Source: Moraxellaceae bacterium
Lineage (GTDB): Bacteria; Pseudomonadota; Gammaproteobacteria; Pseudomonadales; Moraxellaceae
Length of the DNA: 13,336 bases
NCBI GenBank assembly: GCA_030146505.1
Contig: JASLCO010000116.1
Location: 1-13,336 of the forward strand
Reading direction: 5' to 3'
Shown here: positions 6,606-13,280 of the stretch, one piece after another
How positions within the stretch are numbered: position 1 is the first letter of the stretch
Layout: each line of letters starts with the position of its first letter
Position numbers and translations under genes: made by a program
Notes under the pieces: generated by a model
What the model was told of the DNA's origin: nothing
The model's input: the letters and a program-made list of their open reading frames with translations, nothing else
The model's database searches: none

Positions 6606-8384
6606 TCATGACGAACGCACCAGGCTTTGCAGTGTCTGCAGCAGCAGGTCCGGGTCCACCGGCTTGGCCAGCAGCAAAAGCCCTTCCTGCTCTGCGCGTT
6701 CCTGCACCGCTTCGCCGGCTTCGCCCGAGACCAGCACACCGCCGGCATCGGGCCATTCCGCCAGCCACTGGCTGAGCCAGTAAATGCCGTCGTGTTCGCC
6801 GGGCAGGCGGATGTCGCAGATCACGAGGTCGGCAGCCTCTTGCACCGGCACCTGCTGCGGTTCGGCATGATGCTGCACCTGCATGCCCCAGGATTCGGCC
6901 CAGGTGCAGAGCGCGGCGGCCACCATGGGATCGTCTTCCACGATGAGCAGGCGCTTGCCGCGCAATTGTTCGCGTTCATCCGTGTTTTTGAATGCCGGGC
7001 GGCGTGCGGCCAGCAGGGGCACGGCGCGGCGCTCCAGCATGGACGCGGGCAGCGTGAGCCAGAAACTGCTGCCTTGTCCCGGCGTGGAGCGCAGCAGCAG
7101 GTCGGCCTGCATGAGTTGTGCGGCTTCTTTCACGATGCTCAAGCCCAGGCCTATGCCGCGTGCGCGGTCGCGCGTGGGATTCTGCAACTGCACATGCGGC
7201 AGGAAAATGTTTTCCTGTTCTCTGGAGGGAATGCCGCAGCCCCGGTCCATGACGACAAAGCGCGGGCGGCCCCGGCGTAACTGCACGGCCAGCAAAATAT
7301 CGGCGCCATCGGGAGAAAACTTGAGGGCGTTGTCCAGCAGGTTGTCGATGATGCGGTTGAGCAGGCTCAGGTCGCTGTACAGCCCGGCTTCGGCCAGCCG
7401 CCAGTCGAGGCGTGTGCGCAGGCGTATGCGGCGGCTGGCGGCCACTTCCTGCTGCGCCTGCTGTTTGCGGCGCAGGAATTCGGCCAGCGCAAGCGACTGC
7501 ATATTGAGCGTGTAGCCGCCGCTTTCCAGCCGCGACAGTTCCATCAGGCTGTTGAACTGGTCGGAAAGCGCCTTGCCGGCCGTGATGATCTGCTCGACCA
7601 GCGCACGGCCTTCGGCATCGCGCGTTTTCATCTGCAGGGCATGGCCCAGCAGCAAAATGGCGTGCACGGGCTGACGCAGGTCGTGGCTGGCCGCGGCGAG
7701 AAAAGCGGACTTGTCCTGGTTGGCCTTGTTGGCGCGTTCTGTTTCGCGCTGCTGCGACCGGATCAGCGCCTCCTGCTGCTGCGCCAGCATCAGGTTGCGC
7801 GCCACGATCTGGTGACGCTGCCAGGAACTCATCAGGATCACCAGGTGGTAGAGCGTGACCATGACGGTGAACCACAACCAGTTCTGCGGAAAAATCCGGT
7901 CCAGCGGCTGTATGAACAGCAGCAGGCCGATCAGGGCGGCCAGGCCCATGTGCGCCATGCCCAGCACGGAAATCGAGGCGGCTCCCGCGCAGACGCCGAA
8001 ATAGATCATGGCGATCATGAGGTTGGACACATGGCCGGGCTGCATGAACTGGCTGCTGCAGCCCCAGACCGAGGCCACCAGCGCGCCATAGGCGCAGCCC
8101 CAGAGTTCGGCGCGACGCAAGGTGGTGGTGGAGAGGGTTTCGCGGCGGAGCCGGGCTTTCCAGTAATGGCAGTAGGCGAGGCCGCCGGCGGTGGCGATGG
8201 TGGCCACCAGCAGCCAGAGCATGGCAAAGGTGTACTGGACAGGCTGCACGCAGGACACGGCCAGCAGCCCGGCCAGCAGCAGCGACAGCCAGGGCTTCAG
8301 GCTGTGCACCCCCAGCTCCAGCAGGGATTGCTGGGTACGGCGGTCGTAGCGCTGGTAATTGAGCAGGGAGGATGGGGCCGGCAT
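6606..8384 (-). CDS. Membrane hybrid sensor histidine kinase with C-terminal receiver
   Basis: 592 residues. The N-terminal half is membrane-embedded with about six hydrophobic segments (roughly 31-48, 53-72, 96-111, 119-141, 147-160, 170-187) and almost no periplasmic domain, so the signal is likely sensed within or at the membrane. A short helical linker (195-225) leads to the HisKA dimerisation domain with phospho-acceptor H234 (SHDLRQPVHA). The HATPase_c domain follows with N box N352 (NRIIDNLLDNALKFS), G1 box D380-G384 (DRGCGIP) and G2 box GIGLGLSIV (410-418). The C-terminal receiver (about 477-590) has E483/D484/D485, phosphoacceptor D524 (ICDIRLPG), S553 and K574. All catalytic residues are present. 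It has no Hpt domain. The separate LuxR regulator gene follows in the same orientation. The start at 8384 has only a weak ribosome binding site and a 7-bp palindrome 4 nt upstream. Confidence 0.95.
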   Translation of the reverse strand: MPAPSSLLNYQRYDRRTQQSLLELGVHSLKPWLSLLLAGLLAVSCVQPVQYTFAMLWLLVATIATAGGLAYCHYWKARLRRETLSTTTLRRAELWGCAYGALVASVWGCSSQFMQPGHVSNLMIAMIYFGVCAGAASISVLGMAHMGLAALIGLLLFIQPLDRIFPQNWLWFTVMVTLYHLVILMSSWQRHQIVARNLMLAQQQEALIRSQQRETERANKANQDKSAFLAAASHDLRQPVHAILLLGHALQMKTRDAEGRALVEQIITAGKALSDQFNSLMELSRLESGGYTLNMQSLALAEFLRRKQQAQQEVAASRRIRLRTRLDWRLAEAGLYSDLSLLNRIIDNLLDNALKFSPDGADILLAVQLRRGRPRFVVMDRGCGIPSREQENIFLPHVQLQNPTRDRARGIGLGLSIVKEAAQLMQADLLLRSTPGQGSSFWLTLPASMLERRAVPLLAARRPAFKNTDEREQLRGKRLLIVEDDPMVAAALCTWAESWGMQVQHHAEPQQVPVQEAADLVICDIRLPGEHDGIYWLSQWLAEWPDAGGVLVSGEAGEAVQERAEQEGLLLLAKPVDPDLLLQTLQSLVRSS

Positions 8385-8388
8385 TGCC

Positions 8389-8411
8389 GCACTCGGGATG
8401 AATTCGAGTGC
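8389..8411. promoter_or_regulatory. Palindrome GCACTCG-N9-CGAGTGC at the kinase gene start
   Basis: A perfect 7-bp inverted repeat with a 9-nt spacer, beginning 4 nt upstream of the ATG at 8384 and overlapping the presumed ribosome binding region. Candidate operator or translation-controlling hairpin for the sensor kinase gene. Confidence 0.45.
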
Positions 8412-8459
8412 CTACAGTACGTGATGGGTTTGCGCCTGCAACCCCGCTACGGAGGGGAG

Positions 8460-8536
8460 GTTTTTGTGGGAGTGGCTTTAACCGCGATGCGGCTGGCTCC
8501 GGTCGTAGACCGGGCTTCCGTCCGGCCTACAAAAAC
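8460..8536. repeat. Composite repeat element with 11-bp inverted ends
   Basis: GTTTTTGTGGG (8460-8470) and CCTACAAAAAC (8526-8536) are inverted ends with one mismatch. Inside are a decayed copy of the GTAGGAGC...GCCGCGA palindrome and GTAGACCGG...CCGGCCTAC (8505-8530). It looks like a two-module REP/BIME-type element. It occupies the 221-nt gap between ybeD and the kinase gene. Confidence 0.55.
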
Positions 8537-8605
8537 GGTGCCCGATTGACAGGAGTGCCCGGGCGTCACGGAAGGGCATTCGGTGGCGCCTGGGCCGGTG
8601 CCCTT

Positions 8606-8893
8606 TCAGAGCACCATCTTGATGTGCTGGTGGGCGGCAAAGTCGGCATACATGCCGTTGATCTGTTCCTTGCGCTCCACGTAGACGGTGGCGGAAACGG
8701 AGACGTATTTGCCGGCCGATGACGGCTTTTCCGTCATGGTGGACGGATCGAACTCCGGGGCGTGCCGGAGCAGGATGTTGGCGACGATCTCGCGCATGGG
8801 ATGCTGCGCCTCGCCCATGATCTTCACCGGATATTCCATGGGGAATTCCCAGAGGTGCTCATTCTGGATGTCGGTCTTGATGCGGTCGGTCAT
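8606..8893 (-). CDS. ybeD: YbeD / DUF493 family protein
   Basis: 95-residue cytoplasmic protein of the DUF493 (YbeD) family. The E. coli member (87 aa) is a small ACT-like fold protein of uncertain function, encoded between dacA and lipB. Family features visible here: LWEFPMEYPVKIMGEA (14-29), RHAPEFDP (43-50), KPSSAGKYVSVSATV (56-70) and the C-terminal HIKMVL. The start at 8893 is chosen over the ATG at 8965 because GGAGGA lies 4 nt upstream and the family's conserved region begins shortly after it. It follows dacA by 235 nt containing a large repeat hairpin. Unlike in E. coli, lipB is not next to it; an insertion or rearrangement of about 7.9 kb intervenes. Confidence 0.92.
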   Translation of the reverse strand: MTDRIKTDIQNEHLWEFPMEYPVKIMGEAQHPMREIVANILLRHAPEFDPSTMTEKPSSAGKYVSVSATVYVERKEQINGMYADFAAHQHIKMVL

Positions 8894-9013
8894 GGCGTCC
8901 TCCGGTGTGGCGGCCTGCTTGCCGGCACAGGCGGAATAGATGGGGGTGCGGGCCACCCAATGCAAGCTGGTGGACTGCAGCTGCGGACGCTCCGCTGGAT
9001 TCGCACCGGCAGG

Positions 9014-9116
9014 TTCGCGGCTGAAGCCGCTCCTACGAAAGCAAGCGGCTGTTGTTTGCGGCTGAAGCCGCTCCTGCGGGCTCTGGATTTACCGTAGGAG
9101 CGGCTTCAGCCGCGAA
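9014..9116. repeat. GTAGGAGC-type repeat cluster forming a long hairpin
   Basis: Three copies of the same roughly 24-bp palindromic unit (core GCGGCTGAAGCCGCTCCT): direct at 9014-9037 and 9055-9079, inverted at 9093-9116. The outer two are perfect 24-bp inverted repeats. It lies 12 nt past the dacA stop and could stabilise or end the dacA transcript before ybeD. Same family as 13181-13245. Confidence 0.85.
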
Positions 9117-9128
9117 CCGGTCAGTGCA

Positions 9129-10289
9129 TTAAAAAATGCTGCTGAAGAAGAGCTTTATGTGATCCCAGAGACGGGCAAAGAAGCCGGCCTCTTCCACAGG
9201 CTCCAGTGCCACCACCGGCTGCGTCAGCAGCACGTTGCCATCAAGGCTGATGGTGAGCTTGCCGACAGGAGCGCCCTTGGCCAGCGGTGCCTTCACGGCC
9301 GGGTCCAGTTGCACTTCGGATTTCAGGCGGGCCTTGTCGCCGTGCGGCAGGGTGAGCATCACGTCATTCGCCACGCCGGCCTTCACGCTGTCGGCCTTGC
9401 CGAACCACACGCGCGGCGTGCCCAGTACGGTGCCGGCGGCATAGGGCATGGCATTTTCAAAGTTGGCAAAGCCCCAGTTGAAAATGGCGCGGCTCTGGTC
9501 GGCGCGGGCCTGGATGGACTTGGTACCCATCACCACGGAAATGAGGCGCATGCCGTTGCGCTTGGCCGAGGCGGTGAGGCAGTAACCCGCTTCGTCGGTA
9601 TGGCCGGTTTTGAGGCCGTCCACGCTCGGGTCGGTGTAGAGCAGCGCATTGCGGTTGCCCTGCTTGATGCGGTTGAAGGTGAATTCCTTCTCGGCATAGA
9701 TGGGGTAGTACTTCGAGCTGTCGCGGATGATGGAACGCGCGAGGATGGCAAGGTCGTAGGCCGTGGTCAGGTGGCCGGGGTCGGGCATGCCGGTGGCGTT
9801 CACGAAATGCGTGTCCTTCATGCCGAGACGGGCGGCTTCCTGGTTCATCAGCTCGGCAAAGGCGGGTTCGCTGCCGGCCAGGTGTTCGGCCATGGCCTTG
9901 GAGGCATCGTTGCCGGACTGGATGATGATGCCGCGCAGCATGTCGATGACTGAAGCCTGGCTGTTCAGCGGCAGGTACATGCAGCTTTCCGCGCTGGTAC
10001 CGCGGCACCAGGCATGCTCGCTCACGCCCACCATGTCGTTTTCCTTGATGCGGCCGGCATTCAGGGCCTGCTCGACCAGGAAGCTGGTCATCATCTTGGT
10101 CATGGAGGCCGGTGCCAGGCGCTGGTGGGCATTGCTTTCCGCCAGCACGCGGCCGGAATCAAAGTCCACGAGGATGTAGGACTTGTTGTCCAGCACCGGT
10201 GGCGCAGGCGGCGCGGCAAGGGCGGGGGTGGAGAGGCTGGCGGCAAAAAGGAAAAGCGGGGCGATCCCTGCAGAAAGAAGGCGGCGCAT
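9129..10289 (-). CDS. dacA: D-alanyl-D-alanine carboxypeptidase (PBP5/6 family)
   Basis: 386 residues. Periplasmic serine peptidase that removes the terminal D-Ala from peptidoglycan pentapeptides. After a Sec signal peptide (about 1-26, ending TPALAA) come the three penicillin-binding motifs in normal order: S62-MTK65 (catalytic Ser and Lys), S125-G-N127 and K227-T-G229. The C-terminal family domain (about 285-365) is followed by an amphipathic tail, FFARLWDHIKLFFSSIF, that anchors PBP5 to the outer face of the inner membrane. The start at 10289 is chosen over the ATG at 10349 because AGGA lies 6 nt upstream and a proper signal peptide begins there. Followed by ybeD as in E. coli. A -10-like TACAAT lies 50 nt upstream. 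Whether it corresponds to DacA or its paralog DacC cannot be told from sequence alone; context favours DacA. Confidence 0.95.
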   Translation of the reverse strand: MRRLLSAGIAPLFLFAASLSTPALAAPPAPPVLDNKSYILVDFDSGRVLAESNAHQRLAPASMTKMMTSFLVEQALNAGRIKENDMVGVSEHAWCRGTSAESCMYLPLNSQASVIDMLRGIIIQSGNDASKAMAEHLAGSEPAFAELMNQEAARLGMKDTHFVNATGMPDPGHLTTAYDLAILARSIIRDSSKYYPIYAEKEFTFNRIKQGNRNALLYTDPSVDGLKTGHTDEAGYCLTASAKRNGMRLISVVMGTKSIQARADQSRAIFNWGFANFENAMPYAAGTVLGTPRVWFGKADSVKAGVANDVMLTLPHGDKARLKSEVQLDPAVKAPLAKGAPVGKLTISLDGNVLLTQPVVALEPVEEAGFFARLWDHIKLFFSSIF

Positions 10290-10339
10290 GGCGGGTCCTG
10301 GATGGCGGTGAACTGGTGCTGCCGGAAAACGGCGGGCGC

Positions 10340-10345
10340 ATTGTA
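10340..10345 (-). promoter_or_regulatory. Putative -10 box of dacA (TACAAT)
   Basis: TACAAT on the minus strand, followed by GCGCC, a typical sigma-70 -10 match (5 of 6). The -35 at the ideal spacing (CTTATC, 10363-10368) is poor. Start of transcription would be near 10333, about 43 nt before the ATG. Confidence 0.4.
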
Positions 10346-10520
10346 GCACCGCCCCTTTTGCGGATAAGGACTGCTTTGTCAGGCGATTGTGTTTTGATGT
10401 GAGGCAGGCGCGGCGGCTGGCCTCTGGTTCGCCCGCGGCCGGTGTCTGCAGTAATCGGCTGGAAGTTACCGGCTTTCCGCCTTCGCGGGAGCGACAGGGC
10501 AGCTAGCCAGCTCCGCATTC

Positions 10521-10557
10521 AAAAAAGGGCCGGCGACTTGTGGTCGCCGGCACTTTT
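10521..10557 (-). terminator. Strong bidirectional rho-independent terminator
   Basis: GCCGGCGAC (10529-10537) and GTCGCCGGC (10543-10551) form a perfect 9-bp GC-rich stem with a 5-nt loop, flanked by A6 on the left and T6 on the right. On the minus strand this is stem then CCTTTTTT, ending the TRL-like operon. Confidence 0.93.
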
Positions 10558-10567
10558 TTCATCCGCT

Positions 10568-10879
10568 TCATTCGCCGTAGACGATGGTGCAGTAGCGGGC
10601 GTAGTAGCCCAGCCCCTGCACGGAGCTTTGCTCCACGCTGGCGACCTTGGTGATGTCGCCATTGTGCTTGGCGGTGTCGATGGAGGCATCGCCGGTGGCG
10701 ACCAGGCCCAGGATGTTGTGGGCGCAGGCTTCACCGCGCTTGGCCGGCTTGACGGCAGCCGTACCGACATCCACCGGGCCGTTGTCGAAGGACAGGATTG
10801 CCGGCGCCACATTGCGCACGTTGGCACAGCCACCCAGTCCCAGCGCCAGGGCCAGACTGCCCAGGTACAGGATTTTCAT
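10568..10879 (-). CDS. TRL-like family small lipoprotein (second of pair)
   Basis: 103 residues. Lipoprotein signal peptide with lipobox LGGC, Cys18 lipidated. The mature part matches the TRL-like family layout: a short N-terminal strand region, two cysteines (CAHNILGLVATGDASID and the C-terminal YCTIVYG) and the signature ILGLV-TGDASID about two-thirds along. The function of the family is not established as far as I know. The start at 10879 is preferred over the ATG at 10885 because GAGGA is 7 nt upstream of the former but only 1 nt from the latter. It lies 17 nt after the stop of a paralog, so both are likely on one mRNA, ended by the terminator just downstream. Confidence 0.88.
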   Translation of the reverse strand: MKILYLGSLALALGLGGCANVRNVAPAILSFDNGPVDVGTAAVKPAKRGEACAHNILGLVATGDASIDTAKHNGDITKVASVEQSSVQGLGYYARYCTIVYGE

Positions 10880-10896
10880 GTGCATGTCCTCGCGCT

Positions 10897-11211
10897 TCAG
10901 TTGCCCTTCACCACGGTGCAGAAGCTGCCGTAGAGACCGAGGATGCTGGTGCTGTCGTGGTCGACGCTGGCTACATTGGTGATGCTGCCTGCCTTCTTGG
11001 CCGCATCGATGGAAGCGTCACCGGTGGAAACCAGGCCGAGTATGTTGGTGACGCAGGACTGGCCGCTCTTGCTGGCATTGTTGCTGGTGCCGGTGGTGAT
11101 GGGGCCCTGGACCTTGGTGTACAGCAGGCCGGTGGAGGGCGAGGCCACCATGGCGCAGCCGCCGAGGACGGAAGTAGCGAGGGCGATGGCGGCGATCTGG
11201 TGCAATTTCAT
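10897..11211 (-). CDS. TRL-like family small lipoprotein (first of pair)
   Basis: 104 residues. Signal peptide with lipobox LGGC (Cys19 from this start), so probably an outer-membrane-attached lipoprotein. Shares with the downstream gene the signature NILGLVSTGDASIDAAKK, the xITxVASVD segment and a C-terminal FCTVV stretch. The paired Cys positions (SCVTN and FCTVV) suggest a disulfide. Start at 11211: GGAG lies 7 nt upstream and MKLHQIAAIALATSVLGGC is a standard lipoprotein leader; the ATG at 11232 would add seven unneeded residues. Tandem duplication with the next gene. No function can be assigned. Confidence 0.88.
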   Translation of the reverse strand: MKLHQIAAIALATSVLGGCAMVASPSTGLLYTKVQGPITTGTSNNASKSGQSCVTNILGLVSTGDASIDAAKKAGSITNVASVDHDSTSILGLYGSFCTVVKGN

Positions 11212-11245
11212 GAGTGAACTCCGTGTATGCAATATGCAAGAAATG

Positions 11246-11276
11246 AAAAAAATGCCCGACTTGTAGTCGACGGGGC
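11246..11276 (-). terminator. Rho-independent terminator of the phosphatase-kinase gene
   Basis: GCCCGAC (11254-11260) pairs with GTC...GGGC (11266-11275) with a 3-nt GAC bulge, loop TTGTA. On the minus strand it is followed by ATTTTTTT. It sits between the kinase gene stop (11344) and the first TRL gene (start 11211), so the TRL promoter probably overlaps or follows it. Confidence 0.7.
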
Positions 11277-11343
11277 GTGGCGACCTTAGCAGCCGGTCAG
11301 TGGCCTGTCATCGGCGGTAAATACGCAGCCGGCAGGCACCGGT

Positions 11344-13089
11344 TCAGTGGGGCCATTGCAGCCAGAGGAGTTCGACAAAGGCAATGAGTGTCATGAGCAA
11401 GGCCAGCACTTTCCAGAAGCCTGCCGGATTACGTTCTATCCAGGGCTGGGCATTGACGGTGCTCAGGGTGGGATTGGGTTTTTGCAGGTCCAGCAGGAAT
11501 TCACCCAGGGAGTCGTAACGCTGCTGCGCCGAAAATGACAGCGCTTTGCGCAGGGCGGCATCCAGCCACAGCGGTACATGCGGGTTGCAGCGGCAGGCGC
11601 TCCGGTATTCCAGCTTCTGGAAATCATGCAGCGTGGCCGCCTGTACGTAAGCCTCGCCATAAGGATGGCTGCCGGTGAGCAATTCATACAGCGTGAGTGC
11701 CAGCGAGAACTGATCGGAGCGTGCATCGCGCGGCAGGTTGAGTGCGTATTCCGGTGCGGCATATTCGGCAGCGCCGGGGCGATCCTGTGATGGCGCATCA
11801 TTCATGCCCGCAACATGGGTGGCACCCAGGTCAATGACCTTCAGTGTGCCGTTTTTGCAGAGGAAAAGGTTTTCCGGCTTGATGTCCTGGTGCAGGGTTT
11901 CGCGCCGATGCAGGGCACGCATGCCCTTGATGGCCTGTTCTGCGAATGCGGTGACGGCCTGTGCCGAAGGTCGCGGGTTTTTTCTCGCCCATGCAGCCAG
12001 CGTTTCACCCTCCAGCCACTCCTGCAAAAGATAAAGCGACTGTCGTGTCTGCAGAGGCGAGTGGCCTTTCACCACATGCGCATGATCCAGACGCTGGCCT
12101 ATCCAGTCTTCCTGGGCAAAACGCGACAGCTGCACGCTGTCGCCCTCAAACAGGCGCGACGGTGTTTTCAGGGCATAGAGCTTGCCGCTTTTTTCATCGC
12201 GCACGCGATAGAGCTGGCTGCGTGCATTGGCGTGCATTTCTGCTTCCACGCGCAGGCCGTCTATCAACTGGCCGGGCACGAGGTCAGGCAGCAGGGGCAG
12301 GGTGGTGGCCTGCAGGCGGCTGTCATCGGCGCCCAGCGGGGCCAGTGCGTCGACCACGAGAATCTGGCAGGAAAGGTTGTCGTCACTGCCGGCCTCATAA
12401 GCGGTATCGAGAATGCTTTCGCAACAGGCTTCCGGATTTTCCGCCGCTCCGCCCAGCAGTTTTTCCAGCATGGGGCGGGGCAGGAATTCATGCACGCCGT
12501 CCGTGCTCAGGAAGAAGATATCGCCGGCCTGCACATCGGTTTTGCGGAAATCGATTTCCACCTGCCAGTCCATGCCGAGGGCGCGTGTGAGATAGGTTTT
12601 TTCCGCGCCTACGCGCGTGGCGTGATCCTGGGTCAATGGCTCCAGCGTACTGCCGCCCGTGGCGTCCTGGCGCAGGCGCTGTATGCGGCTGTCGCCGATA
12701 TGGAAGAGATAGGCCGTTTGCGAGCGTATGGCCAGCGCGGAAAACGTGGTGAGGAAACCGTGATGGTCCTGTGTGTATTGCTGGCCCTGGCCATGCAGCC
12801 AGCGATTGAGGGCGGACAGCACGCGCTCGCCCGAGGTTTTTACCGTCCAGGTTTCCGGTGTGGCGAAATAATCGGAAAGAAAGCCCTGCACCGACACTTC
12901 CGCCGCGCGCCGGCCTTCACCGGCGCCGCTGACGCCATCGGCAATCGCCAGCACCACGCCCTTGGCATTGCGCAGATGCCCCTCAGGCAGGCGTATGCCC
13001 AGCGCATCCTCGTTTTCCGGCTTGCGGCCGGCACGGCTGGCTTGTGCGGTACGTACCTGCAGGCCGTGCGGGGTGGGGGCGAGGGTCAT
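11344..13089 (-). CDS. Bifunctional PP2C-type phosphatase / Ser-Thr protein kinase, membrane-anchored
   Basis: 581 residues with two opposing activities in one chain. The N-terminal PPM/PP2C phosphatase domain (about 10-247) has its metal and catalytic motifs: NED (26-28), DGVSG (51-55), GDSR (132-135), TDG (196-198) and DDN (236-238). The C-terminal Ser/Thr kinase (about 275-535) has the ATP-binding Lys308 (YALK), catalytic loop HQDIKPEN (400-407, D402), DLG (420-422) in place of DFG, APE (445-447) and the helix-F Asp region D455-D459. The Gly-rich loop is poorly conserved and the catalytic loop is non-RD (Gln before Asp). One C-terminal TM helix (558-578) leaves the enzyme in the cytoplasm on a tail anchor. 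AGGAA 5 nt upstream supports the start. Homologs in Pseudomonas sit beside nitrate-assimilation genes; here the neighbour beyond 13336 cannot be seen. Its substrates are unknown. Confidence 0.95.
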   Translation of the reverse strand: MTLAPTPHGLQVRTAQASRAGRKPENEDALGIRLPEGHLRNAKGVVLAIADGVSGAGEGRRAAEVSVQGFLSDYFATPETWTVKTSGERVLSALNRWLHGQGQQYTQDHHGFLTTFSALAIRSQTAYLFHIGDSRIQRLRQDATGGSTLEPLTQDHATRVGAEKTYLTRALGMDWQVEIDFRKTDVQAGDIFFLSTDGVHEFLPRPMLEKLLGGAAENPEACCESILDTAYEAGSDDNLSCQILVVDALAPLGADDSRLQATTLPLLPDLVPGQLIDGLRVEAEMHANARSQLYRVRDEKSGKLYALKTPSRLFEGDSVQLSRFAQEDWIGQRLDHAHVVKGHSPLQTRQSLYLLQEWLEGETLAAWARKNPRPSAQAVTAFAEQAIKGMRALHRRETLHQDIKPENLFLCKNGTLKVIDLGATHVAGMNDAPSQDRPGAAEYAAPEYALNLPRDARSDQFSLALTLYELLTGSHPYGEAYVQAATLHDFQKLEYRSACRCNPHVPLWLDAALRKALSFSAQQRYDSLGEFLLDLQKPNPTLSTVNAQPWIERNPAGFWKVLALLMTLIAFVELLWLQWPH

Positions 13090-13118
13090 GCGGGTTCCTT
13101 TTTTTTGTGCGGCTTTAC

Positions 13119-13178
13119 GTGAGGCGTGAAACGTGAGCGCGCCGCTTCGCGTCTTGAGTGAAACGTGAATCGTGAAAA
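13119..13178. repeat. Two decayed GTGAAAC heptamer arrays
   Basis: 13119-13139 reads GTGAGGC GTGAAAC GTGAGCG and 13158-13178 reads GTGAAAC GTGAATC GTGAAAA, each a run of three period-7 units. GTGAAAC is the reverse complement of the GTTTCAC units at 13281-13336, so these are inverted, mutated copies of the same array. They lie 30-90 nt upstream of the phosphatase-kinase start. Confidence 0.6.
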
Positions 13179-13180
13179 GC

Positions 13181-13245
13181 GTTCGCGGCTAAAGCCGCTC
13201 CTACGAATATCGTTTTATCCCGTAGGAGCGGCTTTAGCCGCGAAC
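13181..13245. repeat. Perfect 25-bp inverted repeat (GTAGGAGC type)
   Basis: Arms at 13181-13205 and 13221-13245 are exact reverse complements (core GCGGCTTTAGCCGC) with a 15-nt spacer. Each arm is itself a small palindrome. Same family as 9014-9116, with TTTAG replacing TTCAG. Confidence 0.9.
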
Positions 13246-13280
13246 CCGCTTGACAATAAATACAGCAAAAGCAATACACC

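Noticed and set aside
6976..7875. 299-residue minus-strand frame inside the histidine kinase gene
   Set aside because: It is a different frame of the same strand, rich in Arg/Ala/Pro without motifs, while the kinase frame holds every catalytic box.
8894..8965. Longer YbeD start at 8965
   Set aside because: The extra 24 residues have no family similarity and no ribosome binding site, whereas 8893 has GGAGGA at proper spacing.
11815..13122. 435-residue open frame on the plus strand opposite the phosphatase-kinase
   Set aside because: The opposite strand has a complete set of PP2C and kinase motifs and a good ribosome binding site. This frame shows no family features.
13250..13278. Sigma-70 promoter on the plus strand (TTGACA with 17-nt spacing to AATACA)
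   Set aside because: The -35 is perfect but the -10 is poor (3 of 6) and no plus-strand gene is visible within the window. Kept only as a remark.
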